This document shows positions 11,997-24,015 of a stretch of DNA of 64,000 nt, piece by piece. This DNA comes from Glandiceps talaboti (taxonomy: Eukaryota > Hemichordata > Enteropneusta > Spengelidae): the NCBI RefSeq assembly GCF_964340395.1, contig NC_135561.1, forward strand, positions 24,250,986 to 24,314,985, in the 5' to 3' direction. The stretch's first letter is position 1. The number at the start of each line of letters is the position of its first letter. Position numbers and translations under genes: made by a program. The notes below the pieces were generated by a model. That model made no database searches and was not told the origin of the DNA. It saw only the letters and a program-made list of their open reading frames with translations.

Positions 11997-12186
11997 TAGT
12001 CCCCGCCAGACGAAGTCCGGGACGGGGACTTATGGATTGGGTTCTGTCTGTCCATCCGTCCGTCCGTCCATCCGCAGCTGTTTCTTGGAGATGCCTGGAC
12101 TGATTTTTTTTCAAACTTGGTACAGGGGCAACATACAATGGCATACATATGCATGTCAAATTGTTTCATGATACGATCCAATATGT
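11997..12186 (+). mobile_element. TAGTCCCC-type repeat, left piece
   Basis: Starts TAGTCCCCGCCAGACGAAGT and includes the CCGTCCGTCC run and the ACAGGGGCAACAT segment shared with the copies at 8087 and 20629. Interrupted at about 12186 by the Tigger remnant; the right piece resumes at 14192. Confidence 0.8.
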
Positions 12187-12418
12187 CCGTCGTAAATTTG
12201 TTCGGATAAACGATTGGGCCTTGAAATTGTCACAACTCAACAATGGATATTCAACACACATAAACATACACACGCGCACTACACTTTACAATGTACACGT
12301 ACGCACATACAGCATTGTAAAGAACACACAGTATTGATTATACAACAAATTGAAGTTTTATTTACACACTGAAATGAAATAAAATGCTACATGTACAGTT
12401 ACAAAAATAAAACACTTT

Positions 12419-12895
12419 TTAATGAAAAAAAGAGTCCAGTTTCATTTGCTTCGATCTTGCTATGCTTTCTTGTTTCACTGTTGCCATAAACTGCCGTAAC
12501 TGGACGGACGTTCTATTTTCGTACCATAACATGAAAGTGTTCAGGGCTGACATAGCTTCACATGCTGTTGGAACCTCAACATGATCATCTTCAGTTTCTT
12601 CTTCTGCCTTGTTTTCGAGTGGGGTTTTCTCTGCTTCAGTGTTCATGACCATCTCGACAATTTCGTCATCATTGTAGTCTACCTCGGCTGCATATCTGTC
12701 GCTCTCTATCCACGCATCAACTTCATTATCAGTCACTTCGCCGTTTATTTGTTGTACAAGTTCTTGGCCATTAGTGTCAATGTGATCTTGTTCTGGAGTT
12801 TCAATGTCACTTGGTTCTTCGCATATTTTCAGAGATCTTCTCCAACACTTCTTCACTGTTTCAGACGAAATACTGTCCCACGCATCAGTCACCAT
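12419..12895 (-). pseudogene. Tigger transposase, C-terminal piece
   Basis: The 158-codon frame starts DAWDSISSETVKKCWRRS, the conserved helix after the DDE core of Tigger/pogo transposases, passes through an acidic linker and ends with KQMKLDSFFH, the family's typical short C-terminal motif. The catalytic domain between the first aspartate box and this helix is missing; the gap in the DNA (12896-13077) is far too short to hold it and contains a GATATCCTG triplication. Confidence 0.85.
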
Positions 12896-13077
12896 AAATA
12901 TGGTGTCCTTCAGGTTCAGGCCTTTGATGATATCCTGGATATCCTGGATATCCTGGCATAATGTCCGATGACGACTAATTTCAGCTTATGCTCTCCAGTT
13001 GCATTGACACATGGAAACAGTGTGACGCTGTCTTTTTTTTTCTTGTAATCAGACGCAGCTAGCTCACTGTCATTTGC

Positions 13078-13621
13078 TTAAGTTTTATCGGGTAAAGATC
13101 GCCAAAATAAACCAGTCTCGTCAGCATTGTAGATTTGCTCAGGAGTCAGTTGTTTTTCTTCGATGATCTGATGAAGTTTCGTTACGAATTCCGACACTGA
13201 TGAATCATCGACGGACAGCTGCTCCCCCTGGATTGCTAGTTGACGTATTCCATGCCGTTCCTTGAATCTTTTCAGCCAACCCATTGATGGCCTCCACTCG
13301 TCTGTCGATGACCCTTGACCCTAGTGTAGTCTTCCATTCAACAATAGGGGCACCTTTCCCACGTTGTTGTATGAACCATAGATTCACGGCTTCATCGAGT
13401 CTCTCATCTTTAGCTGTTCTCATAGTTTTTCGATGCTGCATGGCTTTTATTGAGTCCGAACGGTCCACAAAGTTCTCGATGGACGCACGACTGCTCTTAA
13501 TATCAGTGATAGTGGATCTGCCAACATTGAAAATTACCGCTAACTTCGCCGCTTTCTTACTGTTGTCTAGACGTCGAATTATATCTTGCTTCTGCTTGAT
13601 AGTAAGGACATTACGTTTCAC
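13078..13621 (-). pseudogene. Tigger transposase, N-terminal piece (CENP-B-like DNA-binding domain)
   Basis: The first frame (13621-13205) begins MKRNVLTIKQKQDIIRRLDN and has a pogo/Psq-type helix-turn-helix (AAKLAVIFNVGRSTITDIKS). A second, overlapping frame (13284-13078) reads GWLKRFKERHGIR, the CENP-B-type second helix-turn-helix, and reaches YNADETGLFW, which holds the first catalytic aspartate. The change of frame near 13280 is a frameshift; the stop at 13078 and the internal deletion remove the rest of the DDE core. Inactive. Confidence 0.88.
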
Positions 13622-14191
13622 TTCATCGGAGGCATTTTCGTTGTTTATCTACTAGTTCTTTCGATGTTATCTACTCAAAATTTTGATATGGAATGACATT
13701 GTCGTTGATCTTCGTGAATTTATTTAGTTTTCTCCATAGAAAAAATTTGCAAGTATAAATGGTCGGTTCGTCAGTCTTCCTTAACGACAAGAGAAATTTA
13801 TTTCATAAGGTGTGTTTCACACTTCGAGTTCTGATACCGCCTCTTAACGGTTTTGACAATTGACGAAGTTTAAAACAAAACTGTCATTCACACATACTTT
13901 TTGCCGACCAAGGCGACATTGACATTGACAGCGTGGGGTACACTGAGCATTGTCATTCATAAAGTATGTCGTTCACACTAAGTATTTGTCGACATTGAAA
14001 CAATATTTATTCATGTTATTGTCGGTGTTTAAAACACTTGACGTCGATTGTAAAGACATAATACGTAAGTGCAAGTTATTGTCAAGTGTCCGTGTCGGTC
14101 AAAACTTCCATTGTTGAAATTTCATTACTAATTCATGGGACCAAGAACTCTTGTTCGGATAAACCGAATTTCGGATAAACGGCGGTCGACT

Positions 14192-14672
14192 GTATTAGGA
14201 AAGTGTTCTATGACATACATGTGCATATTCATTGTTGTTGTGATACGATCCAATATGGTGCCAGGCAGCCATTTTGTTTGTGAATTTTCCATGTCCAAAG
14301 CCATAACTCAGCCACGCTTGAACAGATCTCATTCAAAGTTGGTATTAGGACAGTGTTCTATGACATACATGTGCATATTCATTGTTGTTGTGATACGATC
14401 CAATATGGCTGCCAGGCTGCCATTTTGTTTGCGATTTTTCTATGTCCAAAGCCATAACTCAGACATGCTTGAACAGATCTCATTCAAAGTTGGTATTAAT
14501 ACAGTGTTCTATGACATACATGTGCTTATCAATTTTCATCATGATACGATCCAATATGGCTGCCTGGCAGGCATTTTGTTTGCGAATTTTCCATGTCCAA
14601 AGCCATAACTCAGACATTCTTGATCAGATCTCATTCAAAGTTGGTATTAGGACAGTGGTCTATGACATGCTG
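14192..14672 (+). mobile_element. TAGTCCCC-type repeat, right piece
   Basis: About three of the 150-bp units, starting within a unit at TATTAGGA and ending abruptly at about 14672 without the GGGGACTA end. It is the continuation of the piece at 11997. Confidence 0.8.
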
Positions 14673-15255
14673 TTTCTTAAAATTCAAGCTACAAATTTCA
14701 TAATTATAATATTATAATATGGTACATATTACAATCATAATAGTACACACCTGTCCTATGAACTTTATTGATACAACTTTTACCTTTAATGAGTAATTTG
14801 CATAATTAGTGATTCCCATTCAGTGTAAATCTGGTTTCCTAATGAGCTTTCTAATGAGACATTGACCTTTGACTCTGGCCTCTATATATTCAATAACCAA
14901 AAATAATCATAGTGCACATTCACAACACTAATATACAATGTACATTGGTTGATTTCAACCAAACCCGGAACAATTGTCAGATACAGTAGTAGTCTTTGTT
15001 CCATATCCTTTGCGATAATGATCAATTGGTTGCCATATTTGTCATGAAGAATTCAGAATATGAATTACTAAGTTGAAACATTGGAGATTGTTGATTTTCT
15101 AGACAATTTTGTAAGGTTGTAAGCTTTAAATTTCATATAATTTGGTATATTCATTGGCCATAACAAAGTGTTAATGATATCAAAGGATATAGGAACAGCT
15201 GTTCTTATGAAGTGTAATTCTCTTTACATCTGGTACATAATTTTTTTTATTTTAG
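14673..15255. other. Probable URB2 intron, no feature seen
   Basis: AT-rich unique-looking sequence ending in a polypyrimidine tract (15239-15253) and the AG acceptor at 15254-15255. No upstream URB2 exon was found between here and base 1; about 110 N-terminal residues of the family are unaccounted for. Confidence 0.5.
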
Positions 15256-15399
15256 GTACTTCTTGAAGAGCTGGGAACTTGTTCATCAAAACTGCCATCC
15301 TGTGATCAGTCTCATCTACAAACTGTCATCAGCTGTTGTACTGCAATTGTTTCCTCTCAAGACTCGGCTCTCATTCTAACAGCTAAGTACCAAACATTT
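15256..15399 (+). CDS. URB2: URB2-like gene, internal exon 1 in window
   Basis: The exon is bounded by TTTTAG and GTAAGT and has 48 codons in phase 0 at both ends: VLLEELGTCSSKLPSC, then CCTAIVSSQDSALILTAKYQTF. The end matches my memory of human URB2 around residue 130-150, where CCQGILS is followed by LAVIYTAKQE. URB2 is a nucleolar protein of the Npa1/Urb1-Urb2 complex acting in early pre-60S ribosome assembly. This exon's identification rests mainly on the five exons together: each joins the next in phase and in the order of the human protein. Earlier exons are not in view. The next exon is 12,620 bases away, beyond two long repeats and several satellites. Confidence 0.8.
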
Positions 15400-17301
15400 G
15401 TAAGTGTTCATTGTAACCCTGTTTGTTGTGGGGTCCAATTTTCTTTACATGTATGTACCCGCTAAGTGTCAACCACTCCAAGAAATAACCAACCCTGAGT
15501 GCGTTAGATTGGACTGGTTTAATTTAAAAAGCGGTGAAACTGTATAAGAAATACATAGGAAACACAAAGTCAATACAATATCTTGAAGGTGGACTTCGTG
15601 TAAGAAACTTGACTAAAATCTCATAAAAGGTGATAAATACTGGATAAATCTTCATCTTGTACAATGTCACATTCATCAGTAATGAGGATTATATGATAAA
15701 TAGAAAGTAACTTACACCGTTGGGGCTCTAAGTAAATCTTACATGATCAATGCACCAGCTTGACGAAATGACTACTTAGGGGGTAGGACAGAGGTTTCTC
15801 CAATAATCTTAGCGTGCCAACGTTGTTTTGAAACCAACGTCTTGCATAGTGTTGATTTTCTTTAAAATGTTTTGTGACATGTTATGCATGGGAACCCTTG
15901 TTAATTTTTTCTTGTCCAAATCAGACAATTAGATGTCATTCAAAAAATATACTTTGGTGGTCAACACCCTGGAGAACTGACATTAAAACCCCTGGGAAGT
16001 CCTGGAATTTTGTTTTGCTTTAAGTGTACCAACCTTGGTAATTGACATTTTGTTTGGGAGTCTGATGCGCTGTCTATGATGACTTCCTCCATAACACACA
16101 TACAGCAATGGTGGCATTAGAGTCTGCTGTAAAGATCAGTGAGTATTTTAGATGCCTGACTAAACGTTATGAATACACTTTGTCAATCATTACAAATTTG
16201 AAGAAAAAAAATTGTTTGATGGATGACGAACTTTTTTCATCGTGGATTACAGAATTGATACAGAATACTGATCGAGCCAAGTTTGGTCTCTATAGTGGTA
16301 CATGGGTAAATATAGTCCTAGTATGTCTGTCTACCATGTTGATGTTAGATGATGTCATGATTATTGTCTGATAGTGCCAACATATATTGAAACATTTTAT
16401 GAAAGGCTTTGATAGATTTCAAGAGTTGTTTTCCAAAATGAATAAAACAGCCATTTTCAGTTTATTATGTTTATTTATAGCAAACTGTGGAAGGAAATCA
16501 TGATTTTCCTCGAGAATGTAGTGATCTGTAACACACATGGATTAAACTGAGGAATATATTGAAACATTTTGCTCACATTGTGCATTTGAGTCGTCATGGA
16601 CAATCAGACTAACAGTCAATTTCAGTAACAATCATTATCATTATCAAAGTACCACATGTGTGAGCTTAGACAGTTGGCAAAATGGATATGTCTTCGTGGG
16701 CTAATGGACTGTGTATGGCTGTACGCAGACACTAATTTTTCAACATAAATTTATTTGAAAATGCATAAAATACACAAGATTTGTCATAGTCCTGCTTGCC
16801 TAAACACTGTAGAAATAACTGAGCGACCGTGGTAAATTTTAAGCTACGCATGTACAATAAGTATGAGTTTGTTGATGTCCTCTAGCCTTGACACAATTGA
16901 TCACATTACCATGATAGCATTACACATTAGACTTCTAAGCATCCCATACCTTAGTGTAAACATGTCCTTAAGGTTGTTGCACAGGCTATTTTCATCCCCA
17001 TTCTTTACTTAGTAAAAATGTCATAACTTTGTTAAAACATTTTCTTCTTTATATTTGTTCTTTATATATTCTACATATCAGCAAAAACATTAAAATATTG
17101 TTTGTTTATGTTATGATGAAATTTGATACGTGTGTATATTAATGTCACATTTTTCATATTTTTCAATTTTTACAAGGCAATTGTTGTTGTTTTTTTGTTT
17201 TTTTTCATTGCTGTCATCATAAATACAAATGTCAAATTCGTATGGTACAACTTTGCTGAAATTTAATTCCATTTGGTTGCTATTATCTGTCAAAATTGCA
17301 A
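15400..17301. other. URB2 intron 1, left part
   Basis: Mostly unremarkable intron sequence. Bases 16463-16600 resemble 63363-63490 at the far end of the window, so an unnamed repeat is present in both. A 264-base open frame at 16108-16371 is discussed among the findings. Confidence 0.6.
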
Positions 17302-20300
17302 TTTTTAGCTCCGCTGTCAGGGAAAGCTGAAAGCGTAGCTTTAGGTATAGGTGGGTATTGAGGTATAGAGAGTAGAGTGAATCATAGGTGTCCGTCAAAC
17401 TTTGATATTTTCACTTTCTATTCCGAAAGTGACAGTCGGAATTCTTCGATATTTGGTGTGCATGTTCCCTGGGGGAGGCTATTCAGATTTATTCATGCCA
17501 AGTTGATCTGTGCCATTTTCAATTTTTTATGATTTTTTTTTCCAAAAATGACTTTTTCATCAACTCCTCATAAACTTAAAGTCAGATTGCTTTGATATCT
17601 GGTGTGTTGATGCACAGGGGGTAGCTTACTTAGATTTGTTAATTTCAAGTCAGCACGTCTTCTCTTCTATTTTTTATGATTTTTTTTTTGAAATTTGAAA
17701 AAAAAAATGAATATGTTAATGAGCATAATGACCGACGCCATATTGGAAATCAGTCCGCGAGACTTTAGGTAAAGTGCAACTTTTCAAAAGACACTATTGA
17801 CGTCAAACAAGCAATGTAATATGTGCTATAGTCTTAATTCTACGCATTGTGCGCCCAAATGACAAATATTTGTTCGAAAAAGGTTTGTTTGTAAACTTCA
17901 AATCCAATTCTCCACCCCTCCTACAGAATGGTTCATTCCAGTATATGCACTCATTATCATTGTGAGAAGTCTTCCATGCCTGAACTGAAGTGTATGGGAC
18001 GATTTTTGACAGAGTCAGTCGTCAATAAAAACGATAATACTCTTTCTAAAATTACCACATTTTGAAAGGTACTTTGTGGTTCATTTATGGAGTTTTGTTT
18101 TTGTACGATCAATATTGGTGGCAAAATTACAGCGTCAAAATTACCGATGTGGTAGTTCCGTACGGCGACAATCCCAAGTACCCGGATGCAGGAGTGACTA
18201 ACCCAGAAGCAAGTCGTTGTCAGCCATACGTTACAGTGCAGTGGTAACATCGTCCGAGAAATCGCTGCGTTCAGTGTCATTATTCACAGAATTGTGTTTT
18301 CGAGTGAAAACCCGTCTTGAATTGTATAACTCTAACATGTCAAGTTATATTTTGAAAGTTGTATCGCTAGTTTGAGACGATTTTCTCACGTACTATCGGG
18401 GCTTACTTGAACTTGGACCTTACTCCAGTTCATCGGGAAGTTTAGCCAGCCCGATAATTCTTTCTGGTTTAGTTTACAACACTTTTGATCGCGCAGATTT
18501 TGTTGTTGTGATGAAAAGAAATTTAAAAAAAGATCACTTCATCACTTAATCGAACATGAACGAGTGTTACCACTGTAACCAGGAGGGTCTATGCTGTAAC
18601 GTATGGCAAGGGTTCGACATACACGTACACGCTGGTCCGCTATCCCGCGAGTCGAGTAACTTTCTGTAAGGACCAGTAAAGGTTACTAAAATGTCCGACG
18701 GGATAGTGACTTTTCGATAGGTATATTGGGGAGCTCAGAATTCAAACCACCGGCTATATGATGAATTCACGGTCATAGTAAAATTCATTTGATTTTTAAT
18801 TTGCTATTTTGACCAACTCTGGTTGTCTATTCACGATAAAATTACGATTAGTTTGGAAACGGGGTAGATTTTCTATGATTCCATGTCATAAAAGCATGTG
18901 TTGTGTAGTTTTCGAAAAGCACACCCGGTGGGAAAGTCGCCCAACAGGCGATCTCGCGCCATTGCTGTACTACGTGGCACTTTTAGTCTTTCTGAACAGT
19001 AATTTTTAGATCAGTTAGTATTTAAACTACGTTTCTGAGTTAATTATTCGGTAGGTAATTGACGAGCTCCCTTTGTAAAAACGCTGTACAAATTGGATGT
19101 CAGCATTCGCCCGGCCACGTTCAACGGAACTAAGTGAAGCTCAATCATAACAATGGTGGCTGTCAAAATCGAAGACGCAATTTGACCGTTTTGTTATTTC
19201 AGTGAGTTTATTCAGCAAGAAAACAACGTGTTCTATGTTTTTGTACTTCCTACATGATGTGATGATTGTTTTTTTTACCGGTACAACTTACAGCCTACAA
19301 TGAAACTGCTAACTTAGTAACACTAGCCCCATACTCAGGTAGGATTTTTAGTGCCGTGTAGACGGGGCTACTGACACGATTCCGTGTTCCGTGTTCATGT
19401 TTTGGGGCACATTTCTAAATACGCGAAACCAGTTATTGAATGTGTAGTGGATATTGATATTCAGTTTGAAAAATTAAAATCCTGAACTTTATTTTGCGAA
19501 CGGTTTTGTCATTTCTTAGTAATTATAGGGCCGACTGTATCACGTTTAACGTTTATGTCAACCCGGAAGTACATAGACACGAAAATAGACGAGGTGACTT
19601 GTACATGTAATTAGTAACAAAATTTTGCTGTAACTGCTGGTAACCTTCAAATTTATTTATTTTTATGTTGTAAATACATTCTAATATGCACTAAGGAGAA
19701 CACTATAAAGACTTGCTCCATGGGAAGGTAATTTTTTGTCTTTTAAAAATGCAATAGTTAGATCAATGTGTACCAGAAATGTTATGTAGTATTTAAGCTA
19801 GAAATAAGACCACATAACATCTTATTACTCCCCCCCCCCTCCAATTAAGACAAACTACTCACAGAAAGCAACAAAAAAAGAGAAGAAGTTCCAAAACATA
19901 AAAAAGAGAATAAAATTACAGTAAGGAGTTGATGATGCACAAACAACTACAAAGAAATAGACAGTTCAATTACAACACACGGTTTGAAATAAATATGATG
20001 GGGTTTGGAAAAGTGAATTAGAAGTAGAGCAAAAACTAAGAGAGATGAAGAGCCTAAGTGAACAAGCGAAAGCACTTAAAGATAGGACCACCAATTTTTT
20101 TGCAGGACTACTACGTTATCAATTTTACTAGTCCTGTGGGATAGTGACTTTTTTACTCCAGTGTCAAACCCTGTTGGCTGAGAATGACTCTCTTTCGGGT
20201 ACTTGGGGATTGTCGCCATACGGAAACTAAGATGGCGATTAATACATTTCTTCCCTATATATATATCTACTACAACTAGTGCAAGTTGAATGTTGTTGAC

Positions 20301-20628
20301 TTGGTAAATTTGTTAGAAATTTTTTTTTTTTTGTGTGTGTGCATTTCCCAGTCATTTTTTTTCTGAGATTTTGTGCAATTTTTCATAACAGTAAATTTTT
20401 GTTATAATATGGTGACTATGGTATAAAAGTACAATACATTACCAACTTCTGTGTAAAATGTGTTTTATAGTGAGACATCATATGAAACCACTAACCACTT
20501 TATTGCATCGCTAAAACAAAACTGCATAGTAAAGAGCTGAAGAACTGAACCACTTCTACATGTCACCAAAATAAAAAATAAAATTAAAAAAAAAACAGCG
20601 GAGCTATTCTGACCGATAGGTCGCTTGT
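17302..20628 (+). mobile_element. AGCTCCGCTGT-type long repeat, copy A
   Basis: Starts in TTTTTAGCTCCGCTGTCAG and ends ACAGCGGAGCT followed by the shared tail GATAGGTCGCTTGT, so the two ends are inverted repeats of about 11 bases. The same ends and much of the interior occur at 24016-26615, and internal parts at 1100-4010. No convincing protein is encoded. Copy A is longer than copy B and contains what looks like another element between about 18608 and 20186. Confidence 0.7.
18608..20186. mobile_element. Possible third hAT-like element nested in copy A
   Basis: The right end AGTGTCAAACCCTG (20173-20186) is inverted relative to CAAGGGTTCGACA near 18608. Subterminal GGACTAGTAAAA, GGACCAGTAAAG and GGGATAGTGACTTTT motifs occur near both ends. 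The termini differ at several bases and no target duplication is evident, so this is tentative. A C-run is at 19831-19841. Confidence 0.35.
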
Positions 20629-21467
20629 TAGTCCCCGCGGACGAAGTCCGGAACGGGGACTTATGGACTTATGGATTGGGTTCCGTCTGTCCGTGCGTCC
20701 GTGTGTCCGTGCGTCCGTCCGTCCGTGCGTCCGCAGCCGTTTCTTGGAGATGCCTGTACCGATTTTTTTCAAACTTGGTACAGGGGCAACATGCTATGGC
20801 ATACATATGCACGTCAATTTGTTTTATGATACGATCCAATATGGCCGCCTAGCAGCCATTTTGTTTGCGAATTTTCCCTGTCTAAAGCCATAACTCAGAC
20901 ATGCTCACACAGATCTCATTCAGAGTTGGTATTAGGACAGTGTTCTATGGCATATATGTGCATATTCATTGTTGTCATGATACGATCCAATATGGCCGCC
21001 TGGCAGCCATTTTGTTTGTGAATTTTCATGTCCAAAGCCATAACTTAGACATGCTTGAACAGATCTCATTCAAAGTTGGCATTAGGACAGTGTTCTATGA
21101 CATACATGTGCATATCCATTTTCATTGTGATACGATCCAATATGGCTGCCTGGCAGCCATTTTGTTTGCAAATTTTCCATGTCCAAAGCCATAACTCAGA
21201 CATGCTTGAACAGATCTCATTCGAAGTTGGTATTAGGACAGTGTTCTATGACATACATGTGCATATCCATTTTCATATTGATATGATCCCCCATACCCGA
21301 CCAATCCTTTATTGTTGTAGGCATGTTCCATGTCCGACAAGCAGACACAACATATCTAAGTCTGTTTGATTTAGGTTCACAAGTGTTGTTGCGTGATCAG
21401 AGTAGTGCTAATTCCTTAAAACCCAATCATAGCGGGGACTATGTCATTCTCAATGGCTTGTTGTAAA
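20629..21467 (+). mobile_element. TAGTCCCC-type repeat, most complete copy
   Basis: Begins TAGTCCCCGCGGACGAAGTC directly after the GTCGCTTGT end of copy A, has the CCGTCCGTGCGTCCG run, about three 150-bp units, and the right end ATAGCGGGGACTA (to 21441), the inverse of its start. Matching to the copy at 23109 continues through TGTCATTCTCAATG and CTTGTT, so the true right boundary is probably near 21467 and the GGGGACTA may be subterminal. Confidence 0.8.
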
Positions 21468-22619
21468 CATGTATCCCATTTACAATGAAGCAGTGTTCCC
21501 TGGCCGTTCAACTGTTGGGAAAATTCCTACCATACGTTTCTTGTACTTGACCTAATTTATCCGATAATGGAAACCCGGATTCCCTAGCTTGTATAATAAG
21601 CAAATACAATGATTAAGAAAATGAGCTCAAAACAGTGAAAAACAGAAGAAATGCTGTTTTTTCAGCATTTCACAAACCCTCCGCGCCGTATGTAGGAGCG
21701 CTAGTTGATTGCATAGCTGTGAATTACTTTCTTTGGACCCTCTAGTATGTATGGTAATCGTCATATGGTTCATATCCACCTTTAGACTACTGTAGAGACG
21801 CTCTATACAAGTAATACGGGTCGTACCGTAAAGCTTACTTATTATTACAAAGCTAGGGAGACAACAACAAACCATAGCTATGCTCTGTGTGGGGCCTCGG
21901 TTGCTCAGCTGATCAGCCATCGCCACATATCGCCTGAAATACGGCTAATTTGAAGATGCCGAAACCAAAAATAGGAAAAAGAAAGGCCAAGCTTCGTTAC
22001 AAGGCCTAGTTAGACGCTGGTATAAAGGCCAGGGAAGAGTACATGGAGTCGCAAGACAGAGTTATGGCGACTAGGTTAGAGCGAGGCCTTGAGGTTAAAA
22101 AATGAAAATAATAATGTTTAAGCCACTTTCTCGTCCATGCATGAAATCAATAAGTTACTCAGTATAGGTGAAGTGCACTATCGTGAAAAAATGCACCGAC
22201 TATCTACGTAGGTACTAGTACTAGTACTTGGCGACAATACGTGACGTCAATGACGGTGATACACATGTACGCATGGATAGCATAGGAAAGTTAGAAACAC
22301 ATCTAAATCAAAGGTTAAACGTTATATTTATTTACTCACCCTCCATTTACCTGTACATTTCCTGTTTGCCCCTTGCTAATTCTTATTCAAATGTTTATAA
22401 ATACATATTGAATTGAATTTACATTTGTTGAGAATTTTAACTGACGTCCTAGCCTGTGCAACTCCCTTAAACCAAGTAACTAGGTCATTCATTCTAAAGG
22501 GTCTAAAGAGACACAATCACTTCCACTTTCACAAATATTATTTTTATTGCATGAAAATCACAGGAAACTGATTCCACAACATTGGAACCATAGTTGAAAA
22601 TGAACGGAAACCATAATTT
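21468..22619. other. Intron sequence, no feature seen
   Basis: No recognisable gene or repeat beyond a few short tandem words (AGTACTAGTACTAG near 22213). The ORF at 21627-21926 on the - strand has no recognisable domain. Confidence 0.5.
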
Positions 22620-23112
22620 TGAGATGTCTGTCATCAATATTGTTCCACCATAGTTCTCTGTCATCAATATTGTTCCACCATAGTTCTCTTTGTCATCAAT
22701 ATTGTTCCACCACAATTCTCTCTGTCATCAATATTGTTCCACCACAATTCTCTCTGTCATCAATAATGTTTCACCACAGTTCTCTGTCATCAATATTGTT
22801 CCACCACAATTCTCTTTGTCATCAATATTGTTCCACCATAGTTCTCTGTCATCAATATTGTTCCACCACAATTCTCTCTGTCATCAATATTGTTCCACCA
22901 CAATTCTCTCTGTCATCAATATTGTTCCACCATGTCATCAATATTGTTCCACCATAGTTCTCTTTGTCATCAATATTGTTTCACCACAATTCTCTCTGTC
23001 ATCAATATTGTTTCACCATAGTTCTCTTTGTCATCAATATTGTTCCACCACAATTCTCTCTGTCATCAATATTGTTCCACCATAGTTCTCTTTGTCATCA
23101 ATATTGTTCCAC
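22620..23112. repeat. 32-33-bp tandem array, about 15 copies
   Basis: Copies of a unit reading TGTCATCAATATTGTTCCAC followed by CACAATTCTCTC or CATAGTTCTCTT. One copy at about 22930 is shortened. It ends abruptly in a TAGTCCCC-type unit at 23109. Open frames on both strands are by-products of the repeat. Confidence 0.95.
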
Positions 23113-23560
23113 ATGCTTGAACAGATCTCATTCAAAGTTGGTATTAGGACAGTGTTCTATGACATATATGTACATATCCATTTTCATCATGATACGATCC
23201 AATATGGCTGCCTGGCAGCCATTTTGTTTGCGAATTTTCCATGTCCAAAGCCATAACTCAGACATGCTTGAACAGGTCCCCCTCCAATACCCAACCCATC
23301 CTTTATTGTCGAATGGTTTATTCCATCATGTCATCTTGAAGAGTAGGCATGTCCCATGTCCAACGAGGAGACACAACATGAGTAGGCATGTTCCATGTCC
23401 AACGAGCAGACACAACATATCTAAGTCTGTTTGATTTAGGTTCACAAGTGTTGTTGTGTGATCAGAGTAGTGATAATTCCTTAACTGACAACATAAACTG
23501 CCAGTTCCTTTAAACCCAATCATAGCCGGGACTATGTCATTCTCAATGACTTGTTCAGTG
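23109..23560 (+). mobile_element. TAGTCCCC-type repeat, right-end fragment
   Basis: Starts inside a 150-bp unit (CATGCTTGAACAGATCTC), includes one full unit, a duplicated AGGCATGTTCCATGTCCAAC block, and ends ATAGCCGGGACTATGTCATT. The left half is missing, replaced by the 32-33-bp array. Confidence 0.75.
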
Positions 23561-23609
23561 CAAAATGGGATGAAGATATGAGGGCAAAGTCAATGCTCCT
23601 TACAGCAGT

Positions 23610-23905
23610 TTGAATTTCCTCGCGTATGCATACATTATAATATACCCATTTCAATCCTACAGTCAGGCTCTACAGTTACTTAATATCAAAACCCTTGAGA
23701 ATAGACGTAAGCATATTTGTAAAGCGTTTGCATCGTCTATACTTAAGGATGATCACAGACTCCACCACCTGGTGCTGCCCCCAGTTCAACACAAGTTTCA
23801 TTCATACACGTAATAATGGAAATGTCACTTTCAAATGTAGGACCAAACGAAAAGAAAACAGTCCTGTTGTCTATAGTGTTAGGTTGGCTAAATAAACTGT
23901 CTCGC
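23610..23905 (+). pseudogene. LINE reverse transcriptase C-terminal scrap
   Basis: The frame reads SYSQALQLLNIKTLENRRKH followed by ICKAFASSILKDDH, matching the conserved C-terminal block of CR1/Jockey-type LINE proteins (Y-x-EAL-x-x-LN-x-x-L-x-x-RR). Coding then shifts frame at about 23790 to a segment ending KENSPVVYSVRLAK before a stop at 23893-23895. A (TTTG)n and (TG)n tract at 23938-23984 may be the element's tail. 5'-truncated and frameshifted. Confidence 0.7.
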
Positions 23906-24015
23906 TTGTAGATTTTCATTGTACAAATGTACACGTTTTGTTGTTTGTTTGTTTGTTTGTTTGTTTGTTTTTGTGTGTGTGTGTACTAAGCTTTTATCTT
24001 GTTCTCTGTGTTCAG

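Larger units (their letters stand above)
12187..14191 (-). mobile_element. Tigger/pogo-like DNA transposon, internally deleted
   Basis: The right terminus, read on the - strand, begins CAGTCGACCGCCGTTTATCC and continues with a second TTTATCCGAAC block. TA follows at 14192-14193, and beyond it the host repeat resumes exactly at TATTAGGA. The left end keeps only a diverged GTTCGGATAAACGATT block at 12198-12215, with host repeat missing next to it, so a deletion removed the left terminus. The interior carries transposase pieces on the - strand. Stretches 12187-12418 and 13656-14150 are non-coding element sequence. Confidence 0.8.

Noticed and set aside
16108-16371. URB2 exon, because MVALESA resembles MVALLSQ of human URB2
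   Set aside because: The phase does not fit either neighbour, and the exon at 28020 (AMVTLSVSLL) matches the same human segment and joins exon 1 cleanly.
22620-23112. Possible CRISPR-like array
   Set aside because: The repeats are contiguous, with no unique spacers, in a eukaryotic context.
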